Origin: Turnera subulata
Lineage: Eukaryota; Streptophyta; Magnoliopsida; Malpighiales; Passifloraceae
Reading direction: 5' to 3'
Assembly (NCBI GenBank): GCA_028386065.3
Contig: JAKUCV010001727.1
Location: 1 to 64,000, forward strand
DNA length: 64,000 bases
Position numbers and translations under genes: made by a program. The number at the start of each line of letters is the position of its first letter. Position 1 is the first letter of the stretch. Shown here in pieces: positions 1 through 11,872 of the stretch. Below the pieces are notes generated by a model. It saw nothing but the letters and a program-made list of their open reading frames with translations, was not told the origin of the DNA and did not search any database.

Positions 1-2272
1 GGGGGCTCCTGTGCGTGGCTCGCACGAGCCTTCAAAGTCTTCTTCCTCCTTCACTCGTTGCGGTTGGTGACTGCGAAGGTTTGATGGAGGCGGCGAATTA
101 TGAGGAGATGGAGGAAATTGGGAAGCGTGGTGCCGGGTGAGTGGGGAGGAAGAAGAAGAGGAAAAAAAAAGAGAAAAGAAAGAAAAGAGAAAAAAAAAAA
201 AGGAAAAGGGGTAGGAAACTGTTTAGAATAAGGAATTAAATTAATTATTTTTTAAAAAAGAAATAATAATGGTTCATAAGAAAAGATTAAGGAGATTTTT
301 TTGTTAATTTTATGAGGAAAGTAGTAATTGATTTTAAATCAGCTACCGGTCAGTTCATGAATTACCACATGGTTTCTATTGGGTTTTAGAAACGGTTGAA
401 CTGGTAGGGCGAGGCGAACCGACAAAAAATTGGGCCAACCAGTCGGTAAGGTATTTAAAAGTCAAAAAAAGAATTTTCGATTTTTCAGAAAATAAAATTC
501 TGTGGGATAAGGTGGGCCCCACTTTTTTGTCGACGTGGACCAATAAGTGTCTGACACGTGTCGGGTCTGCCCGGGCAGCTTGCCACGTCATCGGCCAGGC
601 TGCCCGAGGTATAGAAAATGGCCAAATTTCAAACCCGGGGTACATAAAAAGGACAGGAAAACTCATAGGTACACAAACGGGACAAACGCAAAACTCGGGG
701 GCCCAAAAAGGTGCTTAACCCAAACATAAACCGGCTCTTTCTTTTATTAGTTTCCCTTCCCCCATTGTTTACGGTTAATTAAACCTATTCATTCTTATGG
801 GCCGGGCTCGTATTGAGAACAGTCTTCCACACCCGTTAAATAATAACCGTGTCGTGTGTGTCAGTATAATTTTTATTTTTTTAATAATCGTATTGTTCAC
901 CCTAGCCACTTGCCCTATCTGAGTCGGATTTCGATTACTTAGGCCAAAAAAAATAATAATCCCATTGTTGTCCTTTTAATTTGTTCAATTTACACTACTT
1001 ATTATACAAGTAGGAACAACAATTAAACTTTTATATATTACATAAAATTATAAACTCTAAATTAGTTGATACTTTGGGTATGACCTGGCAATTCGTGTTG
1101 TCGTGTCGGGTTGAACAGGTAAACGGGTTCCAAATCTTCGACCCGACCAGACCCGACCCGTTTAATAATCGTGTTGTGTCATGTCCAATCCGTTTATTGT
1201 CGTGTCGGGTTCGGGTTGACCAGCGAGTTACCTATTAAGTCTAATAAGCTAAAAAATAAGTTTGAAATTTTTCTATTTTGCACAAGTCGTTTGCATTTTT
1301 TTAAGCAAATAGGCATACAATTAGATCTTTTCATATATTAAATAAAATTATAAATTGTAGAATCATAATATAATAATATTTTAAAGCATTTATAGAAATA
1401 TTTTTAGATAATTTTAGTAACTTTGACCTTAAATATTAAATAAGTCTTACATTTAAATTAGTAAAATATCTATACTCTAAATATAATGGGGTCATAAACA
1501 GGTATCCATTGGCAGGTCAACCTGCGACCTGACCTGCTAATTTTTGTGTCGTGTCAGGTCAACCCATTTAACTGAACGGGTTGAAAATCTCTGACCTATA
1601 CCTACTAATTTAGTGTCGGGTTGTCGTGTCAATACCCGTTTTGTCAGGTCTAGGTATGAAGCAAAAAGAACTACTCAAACTACTATCACTAGACATAAAT
1701 TTGAAAGACAAATTATTCTGTAGTAAAAAAAAAAAATACATGAAGGAATTCGAAATACTAAATCCTTCATATGAAATTCATCATGAACATTTATTAATCT
1801 AATCTAATCTAAGAATTAAAAAAAGTGGGAGTTACTATGAAACACATTAATCAATGCAAACAATTTTGAACTCATGCAGTCATGCTATATAAATTATAGG
1901 CAGGCAGGGAGGCAGTACTGTTCTTTAATAACTCTTGGCGTCTGGCACTTCACGGTTGTACTTGTAGCTTCTAATTTCACAAAAAAGAGAAAAATAACGA
2001 TAATTGCTAGAGACACAAATTTAATTCATTCATCACCCCATGGATGTCCCATCATCTTTCTCGCCTTTTCCATCTTCAATGTAAAAGATACTCCAAGTTG
2101 TTTCTTTAATTTTCCCACAAATAATAGTTTTATCATGCCAGCTATAAAATTCACACTAGATATTATATTGTACATACTAGGCATTGACACAATTTATTTA
2201 TGAAAAAATCAATTATAAAAACACTAATATATAGTATCAATTAATTAGAAAGAGCTTCGACAAAAAAAAAAA
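1..2272. other. Intergenic, AT-rich, with repeat relics
   Basis: No supported complete gene. Bases 1-200 are purine-rich on the + strand (CT-rich on the minus strand) and could be the 5' leader of a minus-strand gene lying to the left. A short + strand open stretch at 84-136, ending at a GTGAGT donor-like site, could instead be a first exon; neither idea is proven. Bases 480-620 are GC-richer and hold a G-box-like CACGTG inside GACACGTGTC. Bases 1082-1650 look like a DNA-transposon relic (listed separately). The rest is AT-rich with no conserved protein. Confidence 0.5.
1082..1650. mobile_element. Putative non-autonomous hAT/MITE-like relic
   Basis: The two ends carry imperfect inverted repeats beginning ACCTGGCAA and, on the opposite strand, ACCTGACAA. 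Both are followed by GTGTCG/CGGGTT-rich sub-terminal sequence. Flanking sequences TGGGTATG and TAGGTATG resemble an imperfect 8 bp target-site duplication. The middle is AT-rich and non-coding. Boundaries are approximate, and the family is inferred only from end structure. Confidence 0.4.
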
Positions 2273-3546
2273 TTAATTAGAAAGAGCAGCCAAAGTCCTT
2301 CTGCGTTTGTAATTGTCTTTGGCACAGGCCTGCCTTAGCCTATTGATACTCTCAGTCAAGTCTGCGTCTGGGAAGTTGTGGAGGAACCTTTGTTGCTCCT
2401 CCAGCCTCCTCATCTCCTCCAGCAGTCCTTGCTCCTGCATTGCTTGCATTGAATAATTACCACGCCATTTAGGAAGAATTAAAAATCACAATTTCACCTA
2501 TACCTATTCCTCCTGATTAATTGATTCACACAGTTACTAGTAACTTAGAGTTGAAACACTGGGCATATCCAACTACCATGATACATACTAGAAAATAGGT
2601 TTAGTTTCCACTGCAGAAATAATAATGCAAAGAAAAGATTTGAATAATGTACTGATTTTTCTGTACCGAAATTTACACAGACTGATAGTAGATGAACCAT
2701 CCTTAAGTAATACATAAAAGCACTGAAATCAACCAAATTTGTTCCTACATGTAGCATAGCCCAGATACCACGGTAAAAACAACATTAGATTCTAATTAAG
2801 AGAAGTACTCTACATCAGAAAACAATAAAAGACAAAAAAAAAAAAATTCACAGCCAAATTTAATGAATTAATCATATTGTAACACAAAAATTAGGTAAGA
2901 AATATGAGAAACACACATGAAAAATTAAGTATAATTTGCTAAAGAAGTAAATGTAGAAAAGAACAATTAATCAAAAAGTGAATGCGCACACACACACACA
3001 CACACACACATAATTCTACCCTCAAACCTTAAAACTGTTGATAAGAGAGTTCAGGCTCTTGATCTTCCTATGTGGCCATCTCATTATGTTGAGTTCACGG
3101 CATCTTTTCTTCAAGAGGGTCAATCCTATCTTCATCTCCCTTGCAGCTTTGGTTATGGGCATATTGAAGTGTTTTTGGATTTCTTCCAATTCTAAGACCT
3201 CCGACCTCTTCCTTCCCCTCACCATCTTATAATCAACTCCCTCTTCCCTAGTGCTTCTTGATAATATTGCATTATTATCATCATAATCATCATCAGGATC
3301 AAGTAAACTCCCAAGTGGAGGAAGTTCAGAAATCCTGTACCACACACAAAAATATAAAAAAAATGTAAAAGAAGAATCACGAGAAGAAGTGAAAGAGCAC
3401 AAGGCCAAAATGGGTTCAAAATTTGATAAGTGAACCCATATACAAAAACAAGTATCTTACTTTGCAAAAGCATCTTCAAGATACCATTGAAAATCAATGT
3501 TTGTATTCCCAATCTTTGGGATGTTGAATTGGCTGGAAGAATCCAT
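2273..3546 (-). CDS. RKD: RWP-RK domain (RKD-type) transcription factor, complete
   Basis: Plant-specific DNA-binding regulator. RKD proteins act in egg cell and early embryo identity (family knowledge). The reconstructed exons are 3461-3546, 3028-3334 and 2273-2434. All have GT-AG borders and phases that join to 184 aa ending in TAA. Residues 72-131 hold the RWP-RK domain, with RWPHRK at 114-119 and the preceding LLKKRCREL helix. An acidic stretch ([10 protein letters not shown]) lies at 41-50. The C-terminal exon encodes a predicted coiled coil followed by [14 protein letters not shown], the usual RKD tail. The layout looks closest to Arabidopsis RKD4/GROUNDED but is shorter (RKD4 is about 256 aa). 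The last acceptor was chosen by phase; a slightly different junction is possible. Intron 2 carries a CA repeat. Confidence 0.85.
2987..3010. repeat. (CA)12 microsatellite in RKD intron 2
   Basis: Twelve uninterrupted CA units lie just downstream of the donor site of the second RKD intron. This is a likely length-polymorphic marker. Confidence 0.95.
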
Positions 3547-5026
3547 TCCAAAAGAAAAGAGGTAGATTTAAGGAAATCAATTTTAGACAAGTTGCTACTA
3601 ATCCACCTTTTGTCTTTGAAATGTAAACCAAAAGGGAAAAAAGAAGCTACTTATATACGTGAGTGATGCTCTGTGCATGTTCAAGGGAATTAGCGAGCAG
3701 AGTTTCATTATTGATTACAACGATATCGAGGCCTTTAAGCACTAGCATCCAATCTAAAGCGAGTCCATGCATATTCATTCTTTATCTCGATACATTAATT
3801 TGGGATTTCGAGATTAATCAATTAAATGAGAATCCTAATATACTACTTGTACTTTTATCCTATACAGCAATTAATCCATTAATTAACACAAAGATCAGAT
3901 CAAGCGCATCATCGTTTTGTTTACTCAAATGTTCATTTTATTATTAGTAGGAAATACTATAAGTATATAACCTTTCATTTCTGTATTGATGTTTGGGAAA
4001 ATACTGCTTATTAATTAGACATTTATTATTTAACTCTTCCCTTCCCCATAGTAACCCTGTACAAGTACATGAGCTTTAATAGAAGAAGAAGAACCAAAAG
4101 ATGTTCCCAAGAACTATACTTTTAAGTGCTCTATTTTTCTTGACTTTTATACTTCTTCTTTAGTTTATTTAAAAGAAAAAGGAATTTTGGTTTGCATTTT
4201 TTTTTTTGAGGGAAAAATAGAGGAATTTTGGTTTGCATTTAAAAGCACAGCAATTGCCATAGCCATCCAGTAGTAGTAGCACAATTATCTGACCTCAAAG
4301 CTTCCATTTTCACCCTATACTTGGAATCTCGGCTATTTCTTTGTATAACATATAACACGTATACATATTTAAATGTACATATTTTGTTCATGCTACTGGC
4401 TCCACTTAATCCTGAACTTTGACAACAAAGAAATCAAATAATCATCATCTTAGCTGTCAAGCCTCTAATCCAAATGCTGATAAGTGATAACCAAAACTGT
4501 CTATCCTTTTGAAGACGAGACACACAAGGAACTGGTGGATTAACATTCGGTCACTCATCTCATATTATCTTTAAACAAAAAAGAGAGTAAAACTGTAACA
4601 AAAACATGCTCCCGATATTACATTGCATCACAAAGAACGCAGGCAGTTAAGTCAGCCCCCTTGAACGTTTATTACAGTGAGGTACAGAGAACACATCTAT
4701 ACTCAAGATGTTTACAGCTACAATAAACAATGACGCAGCACTTAGCTCATGCCTATCAGAGCAAAACTTCAAAACTGCAATGTAAACAACACATGACAAA
4801 AATTATGCAAAGTTGGTTGCATTTGTATCATATGTACTTATATGCATCAATACACGAACAAGATTATGGGAAACAAACCACCTACACGACTATATACCTC
4901 GAGACTTAACAAAACTTTTCTTCACCAAATACAGGACCTTCATGCTCTGACATGTTCACCATTGGTAAAGAAATACCAGAGTGTCATCCCCGTCAAGATG
5001 ACATCTCCTTCAGCCAGTTCCTATCT
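3547..5026. other. Intergenic: RKD upstream region and 3' flank of next gene
   Basis: This is the upstream (promoter) side of the RKD gene and the 3' side of the gene at 5027-7096. It is AT-rich, with a small direct repeat of GGAATTTTGGTTTGCATTT near 4180 and 4220. No gene and no clear transposon ends were seen. Confidence 0.5.
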
Positions 5027-7096
5027 CTAATATACAAAATTTACTCTCCTCCTCCCTCTTCCGTTCTTCCACCATCCACGGCCCATTTGATAGTCACGTC
5101 CATGAAACCTGGTAGTTTTATACCTTGACATATGCTGACCAACTCCTTCTCTCATGTCAAACCTATCCCAGGTTCCCCCTTCTCCACCTGTTCCGTCCTT
5201 GCCATCCTTCCACTCATTAAAATTGTTATTCCATCCATCGTAATTATTGCCCCATCCACACAGATCATTGCACCAGTCTCCCCATCCGTTATTTTCCACG
5301 GCTCCATTATTCTGAGCAATATAGGGAGTCATGTAGTTACCACCAACATTGTTCTGATCCACATATGCAGAATCCAATGCTGGGTTGGGAACCTTTTGAA
5401 ACTCCTCTTCAGCTCCCCCCCATCCAGTGCATGAAAATGACTGATTAAAGAGGAGAGACTTGCCAAGAATTACGTCCTCTTCCCCTTTGTTTCCCCCATC
5501 GGGTTCTTTGGGTTCCCTTTCTAAGTCTAAAAGCAATTCAGGGTCAACGTTGCAGTTCCAATCAATTTTATCAATATACACATCAGGATCAGGCAATGAT
5601 ATATTGCAGGGGAGGCCATTCATCTCCGCCCAATATCTGTTTTTGGCGTTGTGAAATGCCTCTTCACCAGCAGAGTCATTCCATTGAACTACATTCTCGT
5701 ATAAGTACATAAATCTTTTTGTCTCCAAGAGCTTTCTCCACGGGATTGAACCAACGGAATAGCAGAATTTCTTTTCCCATGAAGGTACAGTTGGTTGCCA
5801 ACTACCTGAAGCAGAACAAAGAAAAAGGAAGTGAAAATATAAGTTCAATATTCATACACTAGCGACACAAAACGAATCACACGCAAAAAAGCTTAAAAAC
5901 ACGGTAAGGTGAAAGTTTTTTGCAAGATATATATACATTCTAAAAGACCACCTCACATAAACTAATAGAGAGCTAGGTTCAAACAATCATCTTCTTACTT
6001 TAAATTCTCATTTTTGTTGGCTCATGTAGCTTATTCTCATAAGTTTTCAAAACCGAATGTCTAAGGCTTCCTTCGTCACTTTTTTTTTTCTCACTGATCA
6101 TTCTTAAGTCTTCAATAATACCCTGGGCACGCAATCATGCAAAAACTAAGGGATACCTAACCCTGTAATCAGGCATCTAGTGCATAACACTAGATAGCAT
6201 TCGACTCAGACTAGATATGTGGCATTTCCATTCCTATTACAGTTCACCTAGCAAACGGGTTCAAAAATATATTAAATAATAAACGAAATCACACCTCAAA
6301 TCAATAGCTATCGTGATTCAGACATAAAAGGGATTCTATCTAGTAACTAAGCAAAATAATAATACCTTCCAAACTAAAAGGCGAAAAAAAAAGCTAGAAA
6401 ACAATTCTACATTGCTCAAGCTATGCAGCCAGTGTATAAGGAAAGGAAAACAACCAGAGTGGACTCCCCGAATGACACTCCCTCATTTGCCAAAAAAACT
6501 TGTCACCTAAGACTATATCTATCTTCCTAAAAGCCATAATTAACTCTAAGCATACCAATTAACCAAAGAAACAAAAAGCATCTCATGGCCAAAGTGATTA
6601 ATAAGGAAAAGAGTCAAAAGACGCGGTAGTCCCTGAATAGAAAGGAGCAAAATATGAGAAGCACGCAAGAAATTACCAATTCAAGACAAAACGAAAGATA
6701 TGGCAAAGCAACCCGTGTCCAAATCAAATCAATCACAAAAATAGTAATAAAACGTCATAGTTCACCAAAAAAATCCCTGTAGAAACGAGATTGGCAAACA
6801 ATTACCAGGTAGTACTAGTGAGAGAAGGCAACAAAACCTAAAGCAGATAAAAAAGCAGAGGCCACCGTACAGGAATCTAAACAACTAGCACTGATCAGGG
6901 GAATTACATGCCATAAGGGGAGGAAGGAACTAACAACAAGGACCCAGATTCTCAAAAACAAAATGAAACACACAAGTTCATTGGAATTTGGAAAAGGAAA
7001 ACACAAACCACAAGAAGGTTTTTTGCCGCGTGATCTTGTGCCCTGGACGTCATGATGATGCAACTCGCCCCTCTGTCTCCTCCAATTATTGCTCAT
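5027..7096 (-). CDS. Conserved plant protein of unknown function (W/N/G-rich)
   Basis: Two exons, 7009-7096 and 5027-5805, join in phase (GT-AG) to 288 aa ending in TAG. I recognise the block around residues 30-80, SWQPTVPSWEKKFC followed by a WNDSAGEEAFHNAK motif, as typical of an uncharacterised plant family, but I know of no assigned function. Visible features are a basic N-terminal 29 residues from exon 1, an acidic middle (about 105-140), a W/N/G-rich low-complexity segment at 202-228, and an Arg/Gly-rich tail (GRGWWKNGRGRRR) near 271-283 that could bind RNA or DNA; that last point is inference. No signal peptide or membrane segment is seen. The single intron of 1.2 kb separates the short basic exon from the rest. 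Start choice: the first ATG giving a clean splice into the conserved block. Confidence 0.75.
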
Positions 7097-8931
7097 GCCG
7101 AGAAAATCACAGAAGAGCAGAAAAGAATGAAACTTAAAAACAAACCCCAAAAGGGTTCTGTTGACAGAAACAAAGAAACGCAAGAAATGTAAAAGAAAAA
7201 GAAGAATTGAAGGGAACTGGAAGAACAGGGGAGGGAGAGAATAAGGAACAGGGGAAGAGCCGAAATTTTTCTCAAAAGGCTTAGAAAGGGAAAACAAGAG
7301 AAGGGTATAGTGGGTTTGTGCCAGGGAAGGGAATCGACGAGGAGTTATGATCTTGGTTGTAAACAGAATAGCAGGATTTTGAGGGAGAAAGTTTTGGTTT
7401 AGTACTTTGGTGTTTTTTTTTAGGGAGGGGGGGCCTGAAATGTTGTTGATCAAAACTAGAATTAAGCTCTTTTGTATTTTATTGGTAAGTAATAGCAAAT
7501 TAAGATTTATTGCAATTTTGATTCTAAAATGATTTCTTTCTATTCTTCTTTTTCTTTTGGGTCGATCGGTGCCATCCGTTACGTTCTGTACTTTGGGAAA
7601 CATTAACAATCATTAATTAAATTTTATTCTGTTCTCAATTCTTGATTAATACATTTTGTATATAGTGTGATTTAATGAAATTCCGTTGATATTTTCTTTC
7701 TTTGAAAAAATATTTGAATTACTTTTTAAGTAATACTATATATGAAGAATTGTGGAATTAGATAAAATATTAAAATGTTATCTTTTTAGAGTTTGGTCAA
7801 AGTAGGCAACCCAGGAATAAAGGGAAGGAGCTGCCAAACATAAAGGCTAAGATTTGTAGGTAAGGAATAAGAAGAATACAAACAATACACAGGATCCCCT
7901 GTAGCTTGGGTAACACTATTTTAGGCAATCATTGTTTATGACTATCTCCATGTGGGTGTTCCTTGTTCACACATAGGATAAGTTAATCAATTTCTACTAT
8001 ATCCCCCCCGCAGTTAAGTAGTTCTTACTGTTGGATTTTTCTAGTTTTCGTCCTGGGGAAGATGCCAAATATTCTTTTTTACAATGGATAATGGCATATT
8101 TTTATTAATTATAACGTTATTAGCAAAAAAAGGTCATGTAGATGACAAGATGCACCAACTTTCGAAATGAAAAGTGGCTCCCATAGGCCGAAGCCAACCC
8201 AACGACACTTTTATAACCGTAGCTAATAGCTTTTATATAGATGGTCCATTAGAAGAAAACATAAAAATCAGGATAAAAAAACTTGAGAGCTTTCACCTAT
8301 ATACTAAAATTTTATCATAATAATTCACCTCGTCTTCCATCTGATGTATCGAAAAGCTTGACCTCGACCATAAGAATAATAAAATACTCTCACAAGGACA
8401 ATTACTTTTATTCCATATTAAGGTATTAAATCTATAATATAATGAGAAAGGAGATGAGCTAAGAATGTAGAGAGTTTAGTATAGATGGTGAAAGAACCAA
8501 CTATGATAATTATTATTTTGAATTTATGATTTTGAATTTTGGAGAAGAGAAGCTAAAAAAGGTCTTTCTCACTAGAATTTGAAATTCAAGAAAAACACAC
8601 ATGCCAAATATATCAAATTAAATATTAGGATGTTTAATTTCAAAATGTTATTTAAAAAAAAAACCTCTATGGCGGCTTGGTTAAAATGAGCCAATGTATT
8701 CAAAATATTGAGGATTGACTTAACAATTTATAAGCTTATAATTTAGGATTCAAACTTCCCTTTTTTGTGAAAATTACTTGCCGAATATGAGAAATTTTAT
8801 GGTGGGGGAATTCAAACTTTCCTTTTTGTGAAAATTACTAGCCGAATATGAGAAATTATATGGTGGGACTCCCCAAATTTGATTGGTTGTAGACCTGATT
8901 TTAAATTTGATTATATTAGGAATAACTAAAT
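7097..8931. other. Intergenic: promoter side of the 5027-7096 gene
   Basis: The first 300 bases are CT-rich on the minus strand and are probably the 5' leader and core promoter of the unknown gene. The rest is AT-rich and carries no recognisable protein. A 62 bp tandem duplication lies at 8749-8872, just before the Tekay insertion. Confidence 0.5.
8749..8872. repeat. 62 bp tandem duplication (two copies)
   Basis: Two adjacent copies start TTCAAACTT at 8749 and 8811 and share GTGAAAATTACT, GCCGAATATGAGAAATT and ATGGTGGG. They differ at a few positions and small indels. Non-coding. Confidence 0.8.
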
Positions 8932-11745
8932 TGTAACAGCCTGGGTAATTTTTATGTTTTTACCGTCACCGTAAAATTTATTTTTTTACAGTTATTTACC
9001 ATTAAAATTAATCTTGAATAATTAATTAATGGTAATTTACGCTTCGGATTCCGAAACCGAGCACTGTCCCACGCTCGGGATTTTTCTGCGGATTTTCCGG
9101 ACCAAAGTTGGAATTTTTCGGGTCCAGGAATGTCGAGAAAGTCAGGATTAACCCCGAGTTATCGGGTCAGAAATTAAGTCGAGGGGGTATTATTAATATT
9201 TTCTAGACCGGACGGGACACGGCTGCATAAAGCAGCCGCCTTGCTCCTGTGTGCACGTGAAGACCTGTCTTCACTGTGATGCCCGTGAACTTCTTCTTTT
9301 TCTTCTTTTCCTGCACCCTCTTATCATATTCACTCTGCCTACAATCACACCCTGCAATTTCCGTAACCTTCCCCTGCAATTTAACCGATTAAAGGAAAAA
9401 AAAAAAAACAAACAAACACAACAACACATACCAGCGACGCCGTCGTTTTAACCACCATCACCATCTTTTCATTTTCTTCTTCTTCTCGCGAGCCGGCCGA
9501 CCCGAGGACCTGCAGCGCGTCGGTCAACGTCACCAATGAACCTTCGCTTCTTCCTCGTCGTGCACGCCGTAGCTGGTATCGGAGGAAGCCGTCTCGTCGT
9601 CCTCGTCGTTTTCCTCTTTTCCTCCACGGGACGCCGCCGTTGCCGAGAGGAGATCCACGCCGTCGAGCCTCCTCGCGTCGCCAAGCCGCAGCCTCTCCTC
9701 CGCCGTCGCCTCACGCCGACGAGCTATCGTTGCGTCACCGTCCGCCACCACCTGCCGAGACCAAGGTGAGCTATCCAAGGGTTGAAGACAACCCCGCTAC
9801 ACCGGGAACCCACCTCACCAGTCGGGTCGTGACATCGGGTCGGGTTGACCCGAAAGTCTACCTGGGCCGAGTGAGGTGAGGAGCTTTGGTGTATGGGCTA
9901 AGTGTATGGGCTAGGGTTGTAGGCTTGAGGGTTTGGGTAATTGTGTGGGCTGCTGGGCTTGGATAGTGACTTGGATCTGGGCTGATGAGCCGTCTAGGCC
10001 TCCTATACGGGCCTGCACCTGGGTTCCTATTTTGGGCCTGGGTTGGGTCTAAATAGTAGGTTTGGGCTGGCACTGTTTGGCCCAGTCCAGTAAAAAAAAA
10101 AGAAAAAAAGAGAAGAGAAGAAATATTCTGAAATAAAAAAATATAGTATAAATAGATATAATTTTAGAAATAAAAATAATTTGAATTTTGGGAAAAATAT
10201 AAATGTGATAAACAATAATAGAGTAATTAAATTGAGGAGATAATCATGGAAAATAATAACAATAATAGTAATTAATAATTTTGGAAAGTACATACTTGTA
10301 GAAATAAATTGGAAAGGGTATTATCAAAGTAGATACGTACCGGGATAATAACCGGATATAGTTATGGTAAAATATTTCCGACCTATGTAATTAAATGGTG
10401 AATTATGACGATAATAGGAATAACCCGGGGAGTAAGCGAGACGAGTCTGTATTTAATTTCCGTAATACAGTAGTAGCATTGCATATCACTTATGTGTGCA
10501 TATTATTTGTTTGATATAGGAGTCGATAACGAGCAGATACCTGAGGAGCTGGACTTGGAGTCTGTTGGACAGTTCCAAACCTGATATCAGCTAAGGTGAG
10601 GATGGATAACCATAGATATGTGCCTGTAGTACTGTGTTTGCTTTGTTGTTTGATTGAACTACTGAATTGATTATTGTCTGTTATTTGGCTGTTGTGCAAT
10701 TTGATGATGCTATTGTCAGATTATGATTAAACTCGTGAAAGCTATGTCGAATTGTGCTGAACTGTTAAGCTGTGGTTAATTGATGCTATGAGTCAGATGT
10801 CGAGTTGTTTTGTGAAATAATCTGGAATAATGGAAAAGTGGGATAATTGAGATAGAGTAAAGGAATTGGAATCGATCTTGAGATGATGATATAATTGTCA
10901 CTTGGAAAGTAGAGGTACGACTAGATGGTTAGAGACTAGTTCTGTGGTGTCATGGCCGGTGGGTTGGTTGATTGGGGTGTTGACCCCGGATTTGTGATAT
11001 TGGGATGTTGATCCCGGATTTGTGATATTGGGATGTTGATTCCGGATTTGTGATATTGGGATGTTGATTCCGGATTTGTGATATTGGGATGTTGATCCCG
11101 GATTTGTGATATGGGAATGTTGATCTCGGATTGTGGTTGGGCCTGGCATCCAGATTTAGTTAATAACCAGGTACGGCCCTAGCTTGTCCAGTGACGGGGC
11201 CCGAAAGACAAAATTAGTAATAAGAAAATAATTAAGCATTCTTTTGGTCTTGGTATGGTTGTTTATGGTAGCTTCCTTGTATTGTGATTATTTGTGTTTT
11301 CTGTTGAAATTGTTGTGCATACTTCGAAAGTATTACAGTTGAATATATATCTCTGTTTATCCTTCATCGGTGAGCACTTCGGACTCACCCCTCGCCTGTG
11401 GGGTTTCATCCCGTAGGTTTGGTTGATCGTAGTTCAGGTACGATGTTCGTTGGCTGCTGCTTTCTTCTCCACCTGACTCCGGATCCATACACCGCTGCAT
11501 CTGCATTCTAGTCTTCCGTTGCTTGTCTTTCTATTGTGTTATTGCTGTCGTTGTTGTATTATATTTGTTGTTGATTAGATTGGTGTGTAATGGTTTGAAT
11601 AATGGTCCCCGAGATCGGGTGACGAATATTGTATTTGAGGATTGCGTGTATTGTATTTTATGTTGTATGTACTGTCTGCTACTGTAGTAAGAACAGTTCC
11701 AGCACGTGTTTACCCTGTACGGTAAATACGGGTCGGGATGCTTCA
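8932..11745 (+). repeat. 5' LTR of the Tekay element
   Basis: 2814 bp, starting TGTAACAGCCTGGG and ending GATGCTTCA. It contains a GC-rich block (9480-9800), a stretch rich in TGGGC motifs (9870-10080), a TATA-like TATAAATA at 10147-10154, and a 28 bp minisatellite (10978-11136). Small ORFs in this LTR are non-coding shadows. Confidence 0.93.
10978..11136 (+). repeat. 28 bp minisatellite inside the 5' LTR
   Basis: Units begin TGTTGAYCCCGGATTTGTGA and start at 10978, 11006, 11034, 11062, 11090 and 11118. There are five full units and one partial unit. The 3' LTR has two fewer. Confidence 0.95.
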
Positions 11746-11748
11746 GTT

Positions 11749-11760
11749 TGGTAGCGGAGC
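11749..11760 (+). other. Primer binding site (tRNA-iMet-like)
   Basis: TGGTAGCGGAGC lies three bases after the 5' LTR and matches the plant initiator-Met primer site TGGTATCAGAGC at 10 of 12 positions. The location is right for minus-strand DNA priming. Confidence 0.7.
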
Positions 11761-11872
11761 AGGCAGTAGGTCATTAGGGACATAACTGTGGTTGCATGAC
11801 TGTTTGTTTGTGCATAAGATTTGTCACGACATGATATGACATGCATTCATATACATTCTCATATAGGTACGA

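Noticed and set aside
84..136. Putative first exon on the + strand ending at GTGAGT
   Set aside because: Only 17 codons, Glu-rich, with no downstream exon found; the CT-rich opposite strand suggests a 5' leader instead.
3219..3590. 123-codon minus-strand ORF rich in hydrophobic residues
   Set aside because: It runs through RKD exon 1, intron 1 and part of exon 2 in the wrong frame; the spliced RKD model explains the locus.
6815..7609. 264-codon minus-strand ORF
   Set aside because: It only overlaps the real first exon (7009-7096) of the unknown gene; the rest is intron and CT-rich leader read through.
9469..10073. Arg/Pro-rich ORFs in the 5' LTR, repeated at 17073-17677
   Set aside because: Present in both LTRs, open in several frames at once, and caused by GC-rich LTR sequence; no domain recognised.
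10898..11149. Minus-strand ORF over the 28 bp repeats, and the idea of a CRISPR array
   Set aside because: Direct head-to-tail units without spacers in a plant LTR; the unit length is not a multiple of three, so the frame is not a protein repeat.
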